Shown here piece after piece: positions 53,867 through 62,439 of a stretch of 64,000 nucleotides of DNA. The stretch is from positions 82,662 through 146,661 of the forward strand of contig DATHOE010000019.1 of the NCBI GenBank assembly GCA_035485275.1. Direction: 5' to 3'. The translations under genes and the position numbers were made by a program. Below the pieces are notes generated by a model. It was given only the letters and a program-made list of their open reading frames with translations. It did no database searches and was not told where the DNA came from. Source of the stretch: DAIDJD01 sp035485275 (GTDB lineage: Bacteria > Oederibacteriota > JAJYGY01 > DAIDJD01). The first letter of the stretch is position 1. Each line of letters starts with the position of its first letter.

Positions 53867-54556
53867 ATGCCCCTGGTCTTCCTCATTGTCGCGATATTGG
53901 TCTTGGCCCTGGGGCTGGTCCAAGCCTGGACCATTTGGTTCCTCAAGCGGGAGGTCCAGCGGCTGGAATTCCGGCTGGGGGAGGCCCTGGACGACGAGGA
54001 CCTCATGGAGTTCCAGGAACGCCTGAGGGCCCTGCTCAGCCAGGCCAAGGAAACCGCGAGCGGCCTGGCCCAAAGCGTGGATCAGCGCAGGGAAAGCCTG
54101 GAAAAATCGCTGGAAAAGGCCAAGCTGGCGGAAAAGAGCCTGGCCCTGCGCATACTCTCCAAGTCCGCGGCCGACGCGGCCAAACCGGGGCCTAAAGCGG
54201 ATCCCGGGACCGGGCGGCAGGTGAAGGAAAAAGCCAAGCCGACGGCCAAGGCCCAGGCCGGGCCGAAGGCCAAGCCGGCGTCCGCTGGTCCGTCAAAGGC
54301 GGTGAATGCGGGCCCCGGGCGCGTGTCCGCGCCCAGGACCGATGACCCCGCCCCGGAGGGGAAGCAGCCGGAGCCGGAGGCCCGCCGGCCTTCCGTTTCC
54401 AAGTCCGCGCTTCCCACGGCCTCCCGCTACCAGAAAATCTACGACCTCGCGGATCAGGGCCTGAACCTGGAACAGATCTCAAAAGAGTCCGGCGTCCTGG
54501 CCGGGGAAGTGGACCTGATCCTGAATTTACGGCGTAAGGAACCCCGCAACACCTGA
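53867..54556 (+). CDS. SwrB/DUF2802-like membrane-anchored protein
   Basis: A 229-residue protein with one N-terminal membrane helix (residues 3-21, VFLIVAILVLALGLVQAW), a charged coiled coil (about 22-95), a Lys/Ala/Pro-rich linker (100-180) and a C-terminal HTH-like segment (YQKIYDLADQGLNLEQISKE). This layout matches SwrB of Bacillus, which promotes FliP ring assembly and lies directly after the sigma gene there; here two genes intervene. ATG 53867. Function by analogy only; sequence identity cannot be measured here. Confidence 0.65.
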   Translation: MPLVFLIVAILVLALGLVQAWTIWFLKREVQRLEFRLGEALDDEDLMEFQERLRALLSQAKETASGLAQSVDQRRESLEKSLEKAKLAEKSLALRILSKSAADAAKPGPKADPGTGRQVKEKAKPTAKAQAGPKAKPASAGPSKAVNAGPGRVSAPRTDDPAPEGKQPEPEARRPSVSKSALPTASRYQKIYDLADQGLNLEQISKESGVLAGEVDLILNLRRKEPRNT

Positions 54557-54584
54557 GCCCGAGCCTCCATCTTCAAGGTCCACC

Positions 54585-57062
54585 GTGGCTGTAAGCGCCG
54601 CCGGCATCCCCATCCTTTTGCAAGCCGCCTCGATCCCCCTCCAGGATCTGGCCGCTGCGCTGAGCCCCGGCGCCGTCGTCAACGGCCGGGTGGTGGAACT
54701 GCTGCCCCAAAATCAGGCCCTGATCAGCCTGCGGGGGCAGAACGTCGTGGCCCAGTTGCCCCCCGGCTCGTCCCTGGCCAAAGGCGATGTCCTTTCCCTT
54801 CTGGTCGTGCAGGCGAGCGCCGGGGACCCTTCCACGGCGACCCCGGCCAGCCTGCTTCTGAAACTCCTTCCCGCGACCGAAAACGGCGCCCAGCCCTCCG
54901 CGCAGGCCCCTTCTCCGGGCACGGCTTCCTCCTCCGGCACCCCGGGCTTCGGTCCCATGGAAGCGGCCCTCAGCGCCGCCAAACTTCCCGCCAACAGCGT
55001 GAACCTCGCCCTGGCGCAGACCTTGTCGCGGCTGGGGGCGCCCCTGGACGCCCCCAGCCTTCAAGCTTTGTCGCGGAGCGTGGAAAGCCTGATCTCCAAT
55101 GAAACAACGCAGACGAGCCGGCCGGGTTCCGCCCTGGAGGACCCGTCCGTCCGCCAAAGCCTGCAGGAAGGCTTGGCCCAGGTCAGGGTCGCGACCCAGA
55201 TGAGCCCCTCCGGTGAGCAGGCCCTGAATCTGATGCAGGCGGCCCGTTCCCTGGAAGAGGCGCTCCAGACCGGCACGGCCCCTTCCCAGGAAGGCCCGGG
55301 TTCCGCTGCGCCCGCGTCCGGAAAAAATTGGTCTTCGGCGATTGAGCAAGCCGTGCAGAATCTTCTCGACTCGCCAACCCAGGCCCTGGCCCAGAACTTG
55401 AACGCGGTGCTGGCCCAGGCGGCCGAAGCCCCCGGTGGGGCCTCCGCCAACGCGGGCCCGAACAAGGGGATCCCGGCCCCGGCCTCCGGCACCGGCGCAG
55501 AGGGGGCACAGTCCGGCCTGGCCGCGGCCGCTCCTTCTGAGGCCGGGACAGGCGCCGGGGTTCTCGAGGCTTCCTTTTCGGGCTCCCCGAACGGAGCGGG
55601 CGCTACGGAGCAATCCGCCCTGTCCGCGCTTCTGGGCAGTGAAACGGCGGGGCTGGGCGCGGCCCCAGGGGCGTCCGCGGGGGCGACGGGGACCTCCGGC
55701 CCGGCGGCCCCACTGGCCGGCCTGGCCATGAATTCGGCGGATATTCCGTCCATGCGGGAGGCCCTGGCCCAGTGGCTGGGGCCTATGAACCAGGACGCCG
55801 CGCCCCTGAACGCGGGCTCCCTGGCGGCGGGCGCCCAGGCCCTGGCCAACAGCTTCACTGACGCGTCCCAAGGCCCCACCCAGCGCCTGATCGCGGCGGT
55901 GCAGTCCCAATCGCCCCAGTCCAGCCCCTCCGCGATCCAGGGCGCCGCGGCCCGCGCCCTGCAGCAGGTCGCGGACTTCTACGGACAATTGCCCGGGGAC
56001 CGTTCCGTGCCCGGGGTCCAAACCGTGCAGGCCGACCTCAAGGCGCAAGGCTTGCCCGTGCCCACGGCCGACCTTGCCACCTTGCCTCCGGAAACCGTCG
56101 CCTCCGCTGTGGCCTGGCTGAGCGCACGGGGCCTGCCCGCGCAGAGGCCCCTGGTGGAGACGGTGGCGGGATGGATGAACCAGGACCGCAGCGCCTTGCC
56201 CGCGGCGCAAAGGGCCCTGCAGGGCCAGGACAAGCTGACCGAAAGCCTGGAGTCGCGGCCCACCCTGAAGCAGGCCTACGAGGCCCTGAGTCAGGCCATG
56301 GATTCGGCCGGCCTGAATCCGGAGTCCGACGGCCTCGCCGGCCGTCTGCAGTCCTGGGCCTCGGCTCAGGGACTGACCCTTGAGAGCGACCTGGCCCAGC
56401 CTTTCGGATCCCTGTTCGAGGGGGGAGCCGCCGGCGCCGGCACCGCGTCCACGGCGGGGGCCCCGGCCAGGGACACCGCGGCCGGCGCCGCCGTCCCCGG
56501 AAATTCCCTGCGCGGCGCCCTGCTGCACCTGGAAAACGAATTGAGCACGGCCCTGCAATCCACCCAGCCCGCGGCCGGGTCCAACGCCGAAGGTCTCAAC
56601 AGCGCCTTGCGGGACGCCCAGGCCGCGGTGCGCAGCTTCAACGCCCTTCCGCTGCAGGCCCAGGGAGCCCCCTCTTTCGACACCGTGCATCTGCCCCTGC
56701 CGGTATGGATGAACGGCGCGATGGGCGAGGGCCGCTTGAGCGTCACCTGGCGGCAGGGCAGGGAGCGGGAGCTGGACGACAAGGACCCCGTGAACGTGGC
56801 CGTCTCCCTCAACACCGAGAGCCTCGGCCCCGTGACCGTGACCCTGCAGGTGTGGAAGAATTCCGCCTCGGCCCGCGTCATCGCCGCCGACAGGGAGACC
56901 GCCGCTTTCATGGCGCAGGGCGCGGACGACCTGCGCTCGGACTTCTCCGAGAACACGCCTTTCGCCCTGCAGTCCCTGGAATTCTCGACGGCCGCCGCGT
57001 CCGTTCCGGCGCAGAGCTCGGGGCCCGAAGCGCCGTCCTTGGGCCTCTCGCTGAGCGCCTGA
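54585..57062 (+). CDS. Second FliK-like protein (YlqG-type)
   Basis: An 825-residue protein. The N-terminal 60 residues are beta-rich (VNGRVVELLPQNQALISLRG), as in the Bacillus YlqG type. A long Ala/Pro/Ser/Gly low-complexity region follows, and the C-terminal domain (LGPVTVTLQVWKNSASARVI, then DDLRSDFSEN) matches the FliK-type hook-length fold. The start is GTG 54585 with only a weak AAGG upstream. The next gene, four bases on, encodes a stand-alone FlhB C-terminal domain. The pair mirrors ylqG-ylqH of Bacillus, whose function is poorly known. Confidence 0.75.
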   Translation: MAVSAAGIPILLQAASIPLQDLAAALSPGAVVNGRVVELLPQNQALISLRGQNVVAQLPPGSSLAKGDVLSLLVVQASAGDPSTATPASLLLKLLPATENGAQPSAQAPSPGTASSSGTPGFGPMEAALSAAKLPANSVNLALAQTLSRLGAPLDAPSLQALSRSVESLISNETTQTSRPGSALEDPSVRQSLQEGLAQVRVATQMSPSGEQALNLMQAARSLEEALQTGTAPSQEGPGSAAPASGKNWSSAIEQAVQNLLDSPTQALAQNLNAVLAQAAEAPGGASANAGPNKGIPAPASGTGAEGAQSGLAAAAPSEAGTGAGVLEASFSGSPNGAGATEQSALSALLGSETAGLGAAPGASAGATGTSGPAAPLAGLAMNSADIPSMREALAQWLGPMNQDAAPLNAGSLAAGAQALANSFTDASQGPTQRLIAAVQSQSPQSSPSAIQGAAARALQQVADFYGQLPGDRSVPGVQTVQADLKAQGLPVPTADLATLPPETVASAVAWLSARGLPAQRPLVETVAGWMNQDRSALPAAQRALQGQDKLTESLESRPTLKQAYEALSQAMDSAGLNPESDGLAGRLQSWASAQGLTLESDLAQPFGSLFEGGAAGAGTASTAGAPARDTAAGAAVPGNSLRGALLHLENELSTALQSTQPAAGSNAEGLNSALRDAQAAVRSFNALPLQAQGAPSFDTVHLPLPVWMNGAMGEGRLSVTWRQGRERELDDKDPVNVAVSLNTESLGPVTVTLQVWKNSASARVIAADRETAAFMAQGADDLRSDFSENTPFALQSLEFSTAAASVPAQSSGPEAPSLGLSLSA

Positions 57063-57066
57063 TTCC

Positions 57067-57417
57067 ATGGCCCTAAAGGACAAGCGCCAGCGCGTCGTCG
57101 CCCTGCAGTACGACGCGAGCAACCGCAGCGCGGCGCCGAAGGTGCTGGCCAAAGGCCAGGGCGACCTGGCCGAAAGAATCCTGGCCGTGGCCATGAAGGA
57201 AGGCATCCCCCTGTACCGCGACCCGGAGCTGGTCGAGGTGCTCGGGCAATTGGACGTCGGAACCCAGATCGAGCCGGACCTCTACAAGGCCGTGGCGCAG
57301 GTGCTTATTTTCATCTACAAGATGAACCAAAAGAAAAAAGCCGCGATCGTGGGCCAATTGAAAAAGCAGAACATCCATGTCGGCAAACCCGTCCCGCCCG
57401 TCCAAACCGGCCCCTGA
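57067..57417 (+). CDS. Stand-alone FlhB C-terminal domain protein (FhlB/YlqH type)
   Basis: A 116-residue protein that aligns with the cytoplasmic domain of FlhB from VVALQYD onward and includes KVLAKGQGDLAERILAVAMK and IPLYRDPELVEVLGQLDVG. The NPTH self-cleavage site is missing: the sequence begins directly with the strand that follows it. It cannot self-cleave and may act as a partner or decoy for FliK-type proteins. ATG 57067 lies four bases after the FliK-like gene, and mutL starts five bases after its stop. Confidence 0.9.
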   Translation: MALKDKRQRVVALQYDASNRSAAPKVLAKGQGDLAERILAVAMKEGIPLYRDPELVEVLGQLDVGTQIEPDLYKAVAQVLIFIYKMNQKKKAAIVGQLKKQNIHVGKPVPPVQTGP

Positions 57418-57422
57418 CCTCC

Positions 57423-59273
57423 ATGCCCAAAATCGCCCTCCTCGACAGCACCGTCTCCGACCAGATCGCCGCCGGCGAAGTCGTGGAACGTCCCTCCTCC
57501 GTGGTCAAGGAACTGGTGGAGAACGCCCTGGACGCCGGCGCGAAGCAGGTGCGCGTCGAAGTCGACGAGGCCGGCCGGGGCCTGATCCGGGTGGCCGACG
57601 ACGGGGAGGGCATGGACGCGGAGGATCTCGCGCTCAGCGTGAAGCGCCATGCCACCAGCAAGATCCGCGCGACCGACGACCTTCTGAGCCTGTCCAGCTT
57701 CGGCTTCAGGGGGGAGGCCCTGCCCTCCATCGCCAGCGTGTCCCGGACGCGCATCGTCACCCGGGCCCGCGGCGCGCAGCAGGCTTGGGGCCTGGAGGTC
57801 GAGGGCGGCCGCGTGGGGGCCCTTTCGCCCCAGGGCCGCGCCGAGGGCACCACCATCGAGGTGCGCCGGCTCTTCTACAACACGCCCGCGCGGCTGAAGT
57901 TCCTCAAGTCCGACACCACGGAGAACGGCCGCATCGCGTCGGACCTCAGCCAGATGGCCCTGGCCCACCCCGACGTGGCCTTCCACCTCGTCTCCGGCGG
58001 ACGCATCGCGCTGGACCTTCCCGCCGCGGCCCAGGGCTCCGAACGCCTGCGCCAGCTCTGGGGCGGATCCCTGGCGGGCGCGGCCCTGCCCGTGGACCAC
58101 GGGGAAAACGGCGTGCATGTGCGCGGCTGGATCGCGCCGCCCCAGCTGAGCCGCGGCCAGCGCAGCGGACAATGGCTCTACGTCAACCGGCGGGTGGTGG
58201 AGCACCGCCAGCTCGGGTTCCATCTCAGCCAGGCCTTTGGAAGCCTCCTGCCGCACGGCCGCCACGCGGTGGCCGCCCTCTTCGTGGAGCTGCCCTCCGT
58301 CCAGGTGGACGTCAACGTGCATCCTGCGAAGCGCGAGGTCCGCTTCAGGCAGGAATCCCAGGTCCTGGACTGCATCCGGCACGGGGTGACCGCCGCCCTG
58401 CGCTCCGCGAACCTCTACACCGGCATCGACCTCGCGGCCTCGGCGAGCCTGCCGTCCGGGGCCCTCCAAAGCCTCCACCGCATGCCCCCGCACTATGGCG
58501 CGGCCCCTTCGCACGCCTCCGAAGCCGTGCATGGATTCGTGAAGCCCTTGGCCGTCCCCCTGGCGGAGACAACGGCGGACTCGGAGCATCCGCTCCTGGG
58601 TTCGCTGCTTCCCAGGAGCGCCAGCTCGGCCCAGCCCAGCCACACCCAGGCTTCGCCCTGGACCCTGCCTGTTTCCGCCCCGGCGCGCGAGGACTGGCCC
58701 GTGCCCCTGGCCCAACTCCACCGCTCCTACCTCCTGTGTCAGGACGCGCAGGGCCTGGTGGTGGTGGACCAGCATGCCGCCCACGAGCGGGTGCTCTATG
58801 AACGCCAGCTGAACCTCTGGGCCAAACACGCGGTGAAAAGCCAGCGCCTGCTGCTGCCCCAGCGGGTGCAGGTCAACGCGGCCCAGGCCGAGCGCCTGGA
58901 GGGCTTCATCGCCCCCCTGGCGGAACTGGGCCTGGAGCTGGAGTCCGTCGGCGGCGGGCTCTTCTTCGTGAGCGCCCTTCCGGAATTCATGAAAAACATC
59001 CAGGCCCAGGCCCTGGTGCAGGACCTGCTTGAGCCCGGCGGGGAAGCCCAGCCGGCCAGCGGGGACAAGGCCGAGGATTTCCGGCGGGAGGCCGCGGCCA
59101 TGATCGCCTGCAAGGCCGCCATCAAGGCCGGGGACCCCATCGTCTGGGAGTCCATGCAGCAATTGATGGCCGATCTGGCGGCCTGCGAAATCCCTTGGTC
59201 CTGCCCTCACGGCCGGCCGCCCCTGGTGCGGCTGTCCTTGGTGGAACTCGAAAAGTACTTCCAACGCCGCTGA
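57423..59273 (+). CDS. mutL: DNA mismatch repair protein MutL (endonuclease type)
   Basis: GHKL ATPase that links MutS recognition to strand excision. The N-terminal domain has IALLDSTVSDQIAAGEVV, KELVENALDAGA and SFGFRGEALPSIA. A variable Pro/Ser linker runs to about 430, and the C-terminal domain has the metal-dependent nuclease motif DQHAAHE (residues 449-455, with a Glu at 460), plus CKAAIKAG and CPHGRPPLVRLS. The endonuclease motif predicts a MutH-independent pathway. It starts five bases after a flagellar-type gene. Confidence 0.96.
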   Translation: MPKIALLDSTVSDQIAAGEVVERPSSVVKELVENALDAGAKQVRVEVDEAGRGLIRVADDGEGMDAEDLALSVKRHATSKIRATDDLLSLSSFGFRGEALPSIASVSRTRIVTRARGAQQAWGLEVEGGRVGALSPQGRAEGTTIEVRRLFYNTPARLKFLKSDTTENGRIASDLSQMALAHPDVAFHLVSGGRIALDLPAAAQGSERLRQLWGGSLAGAALPVDHGENGVHVRGWIAPPQLSRGQRSGQWLYVNRRVVEHRQLGFHLSQAFGSLLPHGRHAVAALFVELPSVQVDVNVHPAKREVRFRQESQVLDCIRHGVTAALRSANLYTGIDLAASASLPSGALQSLHRMPPHYGAAPSHASEAVHGFVKPLAVPLAETTADSEHPLLGSLLPRSASSAQPSHTQASPWTLPVSAPAREDWPVPLAQLHRSYLLCQDAQGLVVVDQHAAHERVLYERQLNLWAKHAVKSQRLLLPQRVQVNAAQAERLEGFIAPLAELGLELESVGGGLFFVSALPEFMKNIQAQALVQDLLEPGGEAQPASGDKAEDFRREAAAMIACKAAIKAGDPIVWESMQQLMADLAACEIPWSCPHGRPPLVRLSLVELEKYFQRR

Positions 59274-59289
59274 AGCCCCGGGGAAACGC

Positions 59290-60198
59290 CTGAAAAAGCT
59301 GCTGGTCCTCGCCGGTCCCACCGCCTCCGGGAAAACCGCCCTGGCCGAAGCCCTGGCCCGGGAGTTTCCGCTGAGCCTGATCTCGGCGGACTCGCAGCAG
59401 GTATACCGGGGGCTGGACATCGGCACGTCCAAGCCCGACCTGTCCACGCGCGGCCGATGGAGCCTGGTGGACGTTGCGGACCTGGGCAGCCCCTTTTCCG
59501 CGGGCGAATTCTGCAGGCTCGCCGCGGCTGCCTGCGAAAAGGCCTGGGCCGCGGGACAGGTGCCGCTCCTGTGCGGCGGCACCGGACTCTACCTGAAGGC
59601 CCTGCTCGAGGGCTTGGTGGAGCTTCCTCCGGTGCCCCAGGAAATCCGGGCCGCCCTGGAACGGGAATGGAAGGAGCAGGGACTGGAAGCGCTGCTGCGC
59701 CGTTTGGACGCGGCCGATCCGGCCTTGGCCGCCACCCTGGATCGCGCCAATCCGCGCCGGGTGCTGCGGGCGCTGGAGGTCTTTGAGGGCACCGGACGCC
59801 CGCTCAGCGACTGGCAGGTTTCGGCCACCCGCCCTTTTTTGGTGCCGGAGCGCAGCCTCTGGCTGGGCCTGGACCCCGGCCGGGAGGCCCTGGCCCTGCG
59901 CATCACCCAGCGTGCGGACCAATGCCTGCGCGACGGTTGGCTCAATGAGGTGCGCGAGCTCGCCGCGCGCCATGGGGACGGGGCCCTGAAGGCCTGCGCC
60001 GCCATCGGCTATCCCGAACTCCTGGACCATGTCCGCGGCCGCATGGGCCTGGCCGAGGCCAGGGAAGCCATCCTGGGGCGCACCAGGGCCTACGCCCGGC
60101 GCCAAGGCACTTGGTTCCGGGCCCAAGCCGGAATACAGTGGGCGACACAGGGAAAACCCTTGAGCGGCCAGGCGCGTAGCTTCTTGGCGGAAGCCTGA
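59290..60198 (+). CDS. miaA: tRNA dimethylallyltransferase, apparent CTG start
   Basis: Adds a dimethylallyl group to A37 of tRNAs that read UNN codons. The P-loop GPTASGKT lies at residues 9-16, with SADSQQVYRGLDIGTSKPD, GGTGLYLKAL and the C-terminal AIGYPEL and RTRAYARRQGTWFR conserved. The frame has no ATG, GTG or TTG in the 90 bases before the P-loop; CTG 59290, with GGGGA five bases upstream, is the best start and gives 302 residues, the family length. A later ATG would delete the P-loop. mutL-miaA adjacency is common. Confidence 0.9.
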   Translation: MKKLLVLAGPTASGKTALAEALAREFPLSLISADSQQVYRGLDIGTSKPDLSTRGRWSLVDVADLGSPFSAGEFCRLAAAACEKAWAAGQVPLLCGGTGLYLKALLEGLVELPPVPQEIRAALEREWKEQGLEALLRRLDAADPALAATLDRANPRRVLRALEVFEGTGRPLSDWQVSATRPFLVPERSLWLGLDPGREALALRITQRADQCLRDGWLNEVRELAARHGDGALKACAAIGYPELLDHVRGRMGLAEAREAILGRTRAYARRQGTWFRAQAGIQWATQGKPLSGQARSFLAEA

Positions 60199-60232
60199 AC
60201 AGCCCCAACACCCCGAAAACAGGAGGCCGGCC

Positions 60233-61195
60233 ATGAAAGCCATTGTCGTTGAAAGCTTTGGGGGCCCCGAAGTCCTGGTCCTCAAGCAGGTCCCGGATCC
60301 CAAGCCCGGTCCAGGCCAGGTCCTGGTGCAGGTCAAGGCTGTGGGCGTGAACCCCTATGAAACCCACATACGCAGCGGAGCCTATCCCCTTAAACCCAAC
60401 CTGCCTTATACCCCGGGCGCGGACGCGGCTGGGGTGGTTTTGGCGGTCGGTCCTGAAACCAACCGATTCAAGGCCGGGGACCGGGTTTATACCTTCTCCT
60501 TCAACAGCGGCGCTTACGCCGAACAGCTGGTTTCCATTGAAGACAACCTCCAGTTCCTGCCCTCCAATGTCTCTTTCGCCCAAGGCGCCGCCTTGGGCGT
60601 GCCCTATGCCACGGCCCATTACAGCCTCTTCCAGCGGGGCCAGGCCCAGGCCGGGGAGACGGTGCTGGTGCACGGCGCCAGCGGCGGCGTCGGCATAGGC
60701 GCCGTGCAATTGGCGCGGGCAGCCGGTCTGACCGTGTTCGGCACGGCCTCAACCGAGGAGGGCAGGAAGGTCCTGCTGAAGGAGGGCGCCCACGGGGCCT
60801 TCGACCACTCCGAATCGGGCTATCTCGACAAGATCGTGGCCGCCACCGGGGGCAAAGGGCTCGACATCATCCTGGAGATGCTGGCCAACGTGAACTTGGA
60901 CAAGGACCTGAACGCACTGTCCCTGCGCGGCCGGGTCATCGTCATCGGCAGCCGGGGGCGGGTGGAAATCGACCCCCGCTCCACCATGGGCCGCAACGCC
61001 GACATCCGCGGCCTGACCCTTTTCAACGCCTCCCCCGGGGACCGCAAAGCCATCCACGCGCACCTGCATGCCGGCCTCGAGAACGGGACGCTGCGGCCCA
61101 TCATCGCCGAGCAAATGCCCCTGTCCGACGCCCCGCGCGCGCACGAGGCCGTGATGAAAAACAAGAAAATCGGCAAAATCGTGCTGGTGCCCTGA
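60233..61195 (+). CDS. Zeta-crystallin-type quinone oxidoreductase (MDR family)
   Basis: Medium-chain reductase without zinc ligands, likely NADPH-dependent reduction of quinones or enals in the cytosol. The 320-residue protein has the N-terminal catalytic domain (MKAIVVESFGGPEVLVLKQV) and the PYTPGADAAGVVLAVG segment. The coenzyme motif HGASGGVGIGAVQLA lies near residue 147, and the C-terminal KIGKIVLVP is typical. ATG 60233 follows ACAGGAGGCCGGCC. Substrate not determined; other MDR activities are possible. Confidence 0.9.
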   Translation: MKAIVVESFGGPEVLVLKQVPDPKPGPGQVLVQVKAVGVNPYETHIRSGAYPLKPNLPYTPGADAAGVVLAVGPETNRFKAGDRVYTFSFNSGAYAEQLVSIEDNLQFLPSNVSFAQGAALGVPYATAHYSLFQRGQAQAGETVLVHGASGGVGIGAVQLARAAGLTVFGTASTEEGRKVLLKEGAHGAFDHSESGYLDKIVAATGGKGLDIILEMLANVNLDKDLNALSLRGRVIVIGSRGRVEIDPRSTMGRNADIRGLTLFNASPGDRKAIHAHLHAGLENGTLRPIIAEQMPLSDAPRAHEAVMKNKKIGKIVLVP

Positions 61196-61199
61196 CCCC

Positions 61200-62225
61200 A
61201 TGCCCCCCATCCGCGTCAACGTAGTTTCCGAATCCGGCGGTTTTGAGGCCCAGGGCGTGCACACCGCCTTCGTGGACATGATCGAAGCCTTGAAGCTGCG
61301 GCCCGAGGTGGAGATCCTGGTCAACAGCAAGGAGAAGGCCGACATTCTGCACGCCCACACCTTCGGTCCGGCCTATTGGACCCGCCGCCACCAATACCGC
61401 GGCCGCAGGGTGATGACGGCCCACGTGATCCCGGACAGCTTCAAGGGCTCCCTGGTCGGCTGGCGGCTGTGGATGCCCCTTGCGGAGTTTTATCTGAAAT
61501 TCGCATACAACTCCGCGGAAGTGGTCCTGGCCGTGGCCCCGCACGTCAAAAGCGACCTGGAACGCATAGGGGTGAGCACCCGCGTGGAGGTGCTGACCAA
61601 CCCGGTCAACGGCCGCCGCTTCCACCCCGACCCGGCCCTGCGGGCGGAGGGCCGCCGCATCCTGGGACTGTCCGAAACCGACCAGGTGGCCCTGGGCGTT
61701 GGCCAGGTCCAGCCCCGCAAGGGCGTGGCCGAGTTCATCGACACGGCCGCGCTCCGGCCGGACGTGAAATTCTTCTGGTTCGGCGGCCGGCCCTTCGGCT
61801 CCCTGACCGACTCGGTCAAGGCCCTGGACGCGAAAATCCACGGCGCCGCGCCCAACGTCAAATTCCCCGGCACCGTGAACCTCGACGCCATGCCCGCCCT
61901 CTACAGCGCCGCGGACCTCTTTTTCTTCCCCAGCTGGCAGGAGAACTGCGCCCTGGCCATCAACGAGGCCATGGCCTGCGGGATACCGATGCTGCTGAAG
62001 GACAACGTCGAATATCCGGCCCTGTACGGGGCGGAGAACTACCTGAAGGCGTCCGACCCGCCATCCTACGCCGCGGAAGTTGGGCGTTTCTTCGGCGACG
62101 CGGAGCTGCGGAAGGACCTCAAGCGGGCCAGCATAGCGGTGGCCGATCGCTTCAGCGTCGAATCCTACGCCGACTATTTGGTGAAGCTGTACCAGGATTT
62201 GATGGCGGAGATGTCGCGTCGCTGA
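61200..62225 (+). CDS. Glycosyltransferase family 4 protein
   Basis: Retaining GT-B glycosyltransferase, probably acting at the cytoplasmic face of the membrane. The N-terminal domain includes DILHAHTFGPAYW and RRVMTAHVIPDSFKGSL; the C-terminal domain has GVGQVQPRKGVAEF and the nucleotide-sugar EX7E motif, with Glu248 and Glu256 in WQENCALAINEAMACG. Acceptor and sugar cannot be told from the sequence; lipid-directed or polysaccharide enzymes share this layout. ATG 61200 lies four bases after the previous stop. It is the last GC-rich gene before a sharp composition change. Confidence 0.88.
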   Translation: MPPIRVNVVSESGGFEAQGVHTAFVDMIEALKLRPEVEILVNSKEKADILHAHTFGPAYWTRRHQYRGRRVMTAHVIPDSFKGSLVGWRLWMPLAEFYLKFAYNSAEVVLAVAPHVKSDLERIGVSTRVEVLTNPVNGRRFHPDPALRAEGRRILGLSETDQVALGVGQVQPRKGVAEFIDTAALRPDVKFFWFGGRPFGSLTDSVKALDAKIHGAAPNVKFPGTVNLDAMPALYSAADLFFFPSWQENCALAINEAMACGIPMLLKDNVEYPALYGAENYLKASDPPSYAAEVGRFFGDAELRKDLKRASIAVADRFSVESYADYLVKLYQDLMAEMSRR

Positions 62226-62439
62226 CGCATCCAAGGCATAGAAGGAAGCGATCTCGATCGTGTCATTCCGTCAGCCGATCATTTTTATGTACAAAGTACG
62301 AATTTGAAGGGATTAAAAAATATTAATATGTGTTTTTAATTGTATTTCGAGGTTTCGTTTTTTATCATTCCTTGGATAAAAATAATAAATATCAATTTAC
62401 ATATGTCCATTCTATGGAATTATTTTCGGGGGAATTTTA
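62226..62439 (+). other. AT-rich spacer before secreted repeat protein
   Basis: From about 62280 the sequence turns sharply AT-rich (runs such as AAAAAATATTAATATG), unlike everything upstream. Several -10-like hexamers occur and TTGGAT at 62372-62377 might be a -35, but no pair has convincing spacing. The segment ends with GGGGGA about nine bases before the GTG at 62440. An in-frame small reading frame from 62340 is not supported as a gene. Confidence 0.6.

Noticed and set aside
54573..57206. Long minus-strand reading frame opposite the second fliK-like gene
   Set aside because: Gly/Arg-rich shadow frame with no motif; the plus-strand frame has a coherent FliK C-terminal domain and fits the operon spacing.
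59467..60198. miaA starting at the first ATG-type codon (GTG/ATG near 59467)
   Set aside because: This start would delete the P-loop and substrate-binding motifs that are intact in the same open frame upstream.
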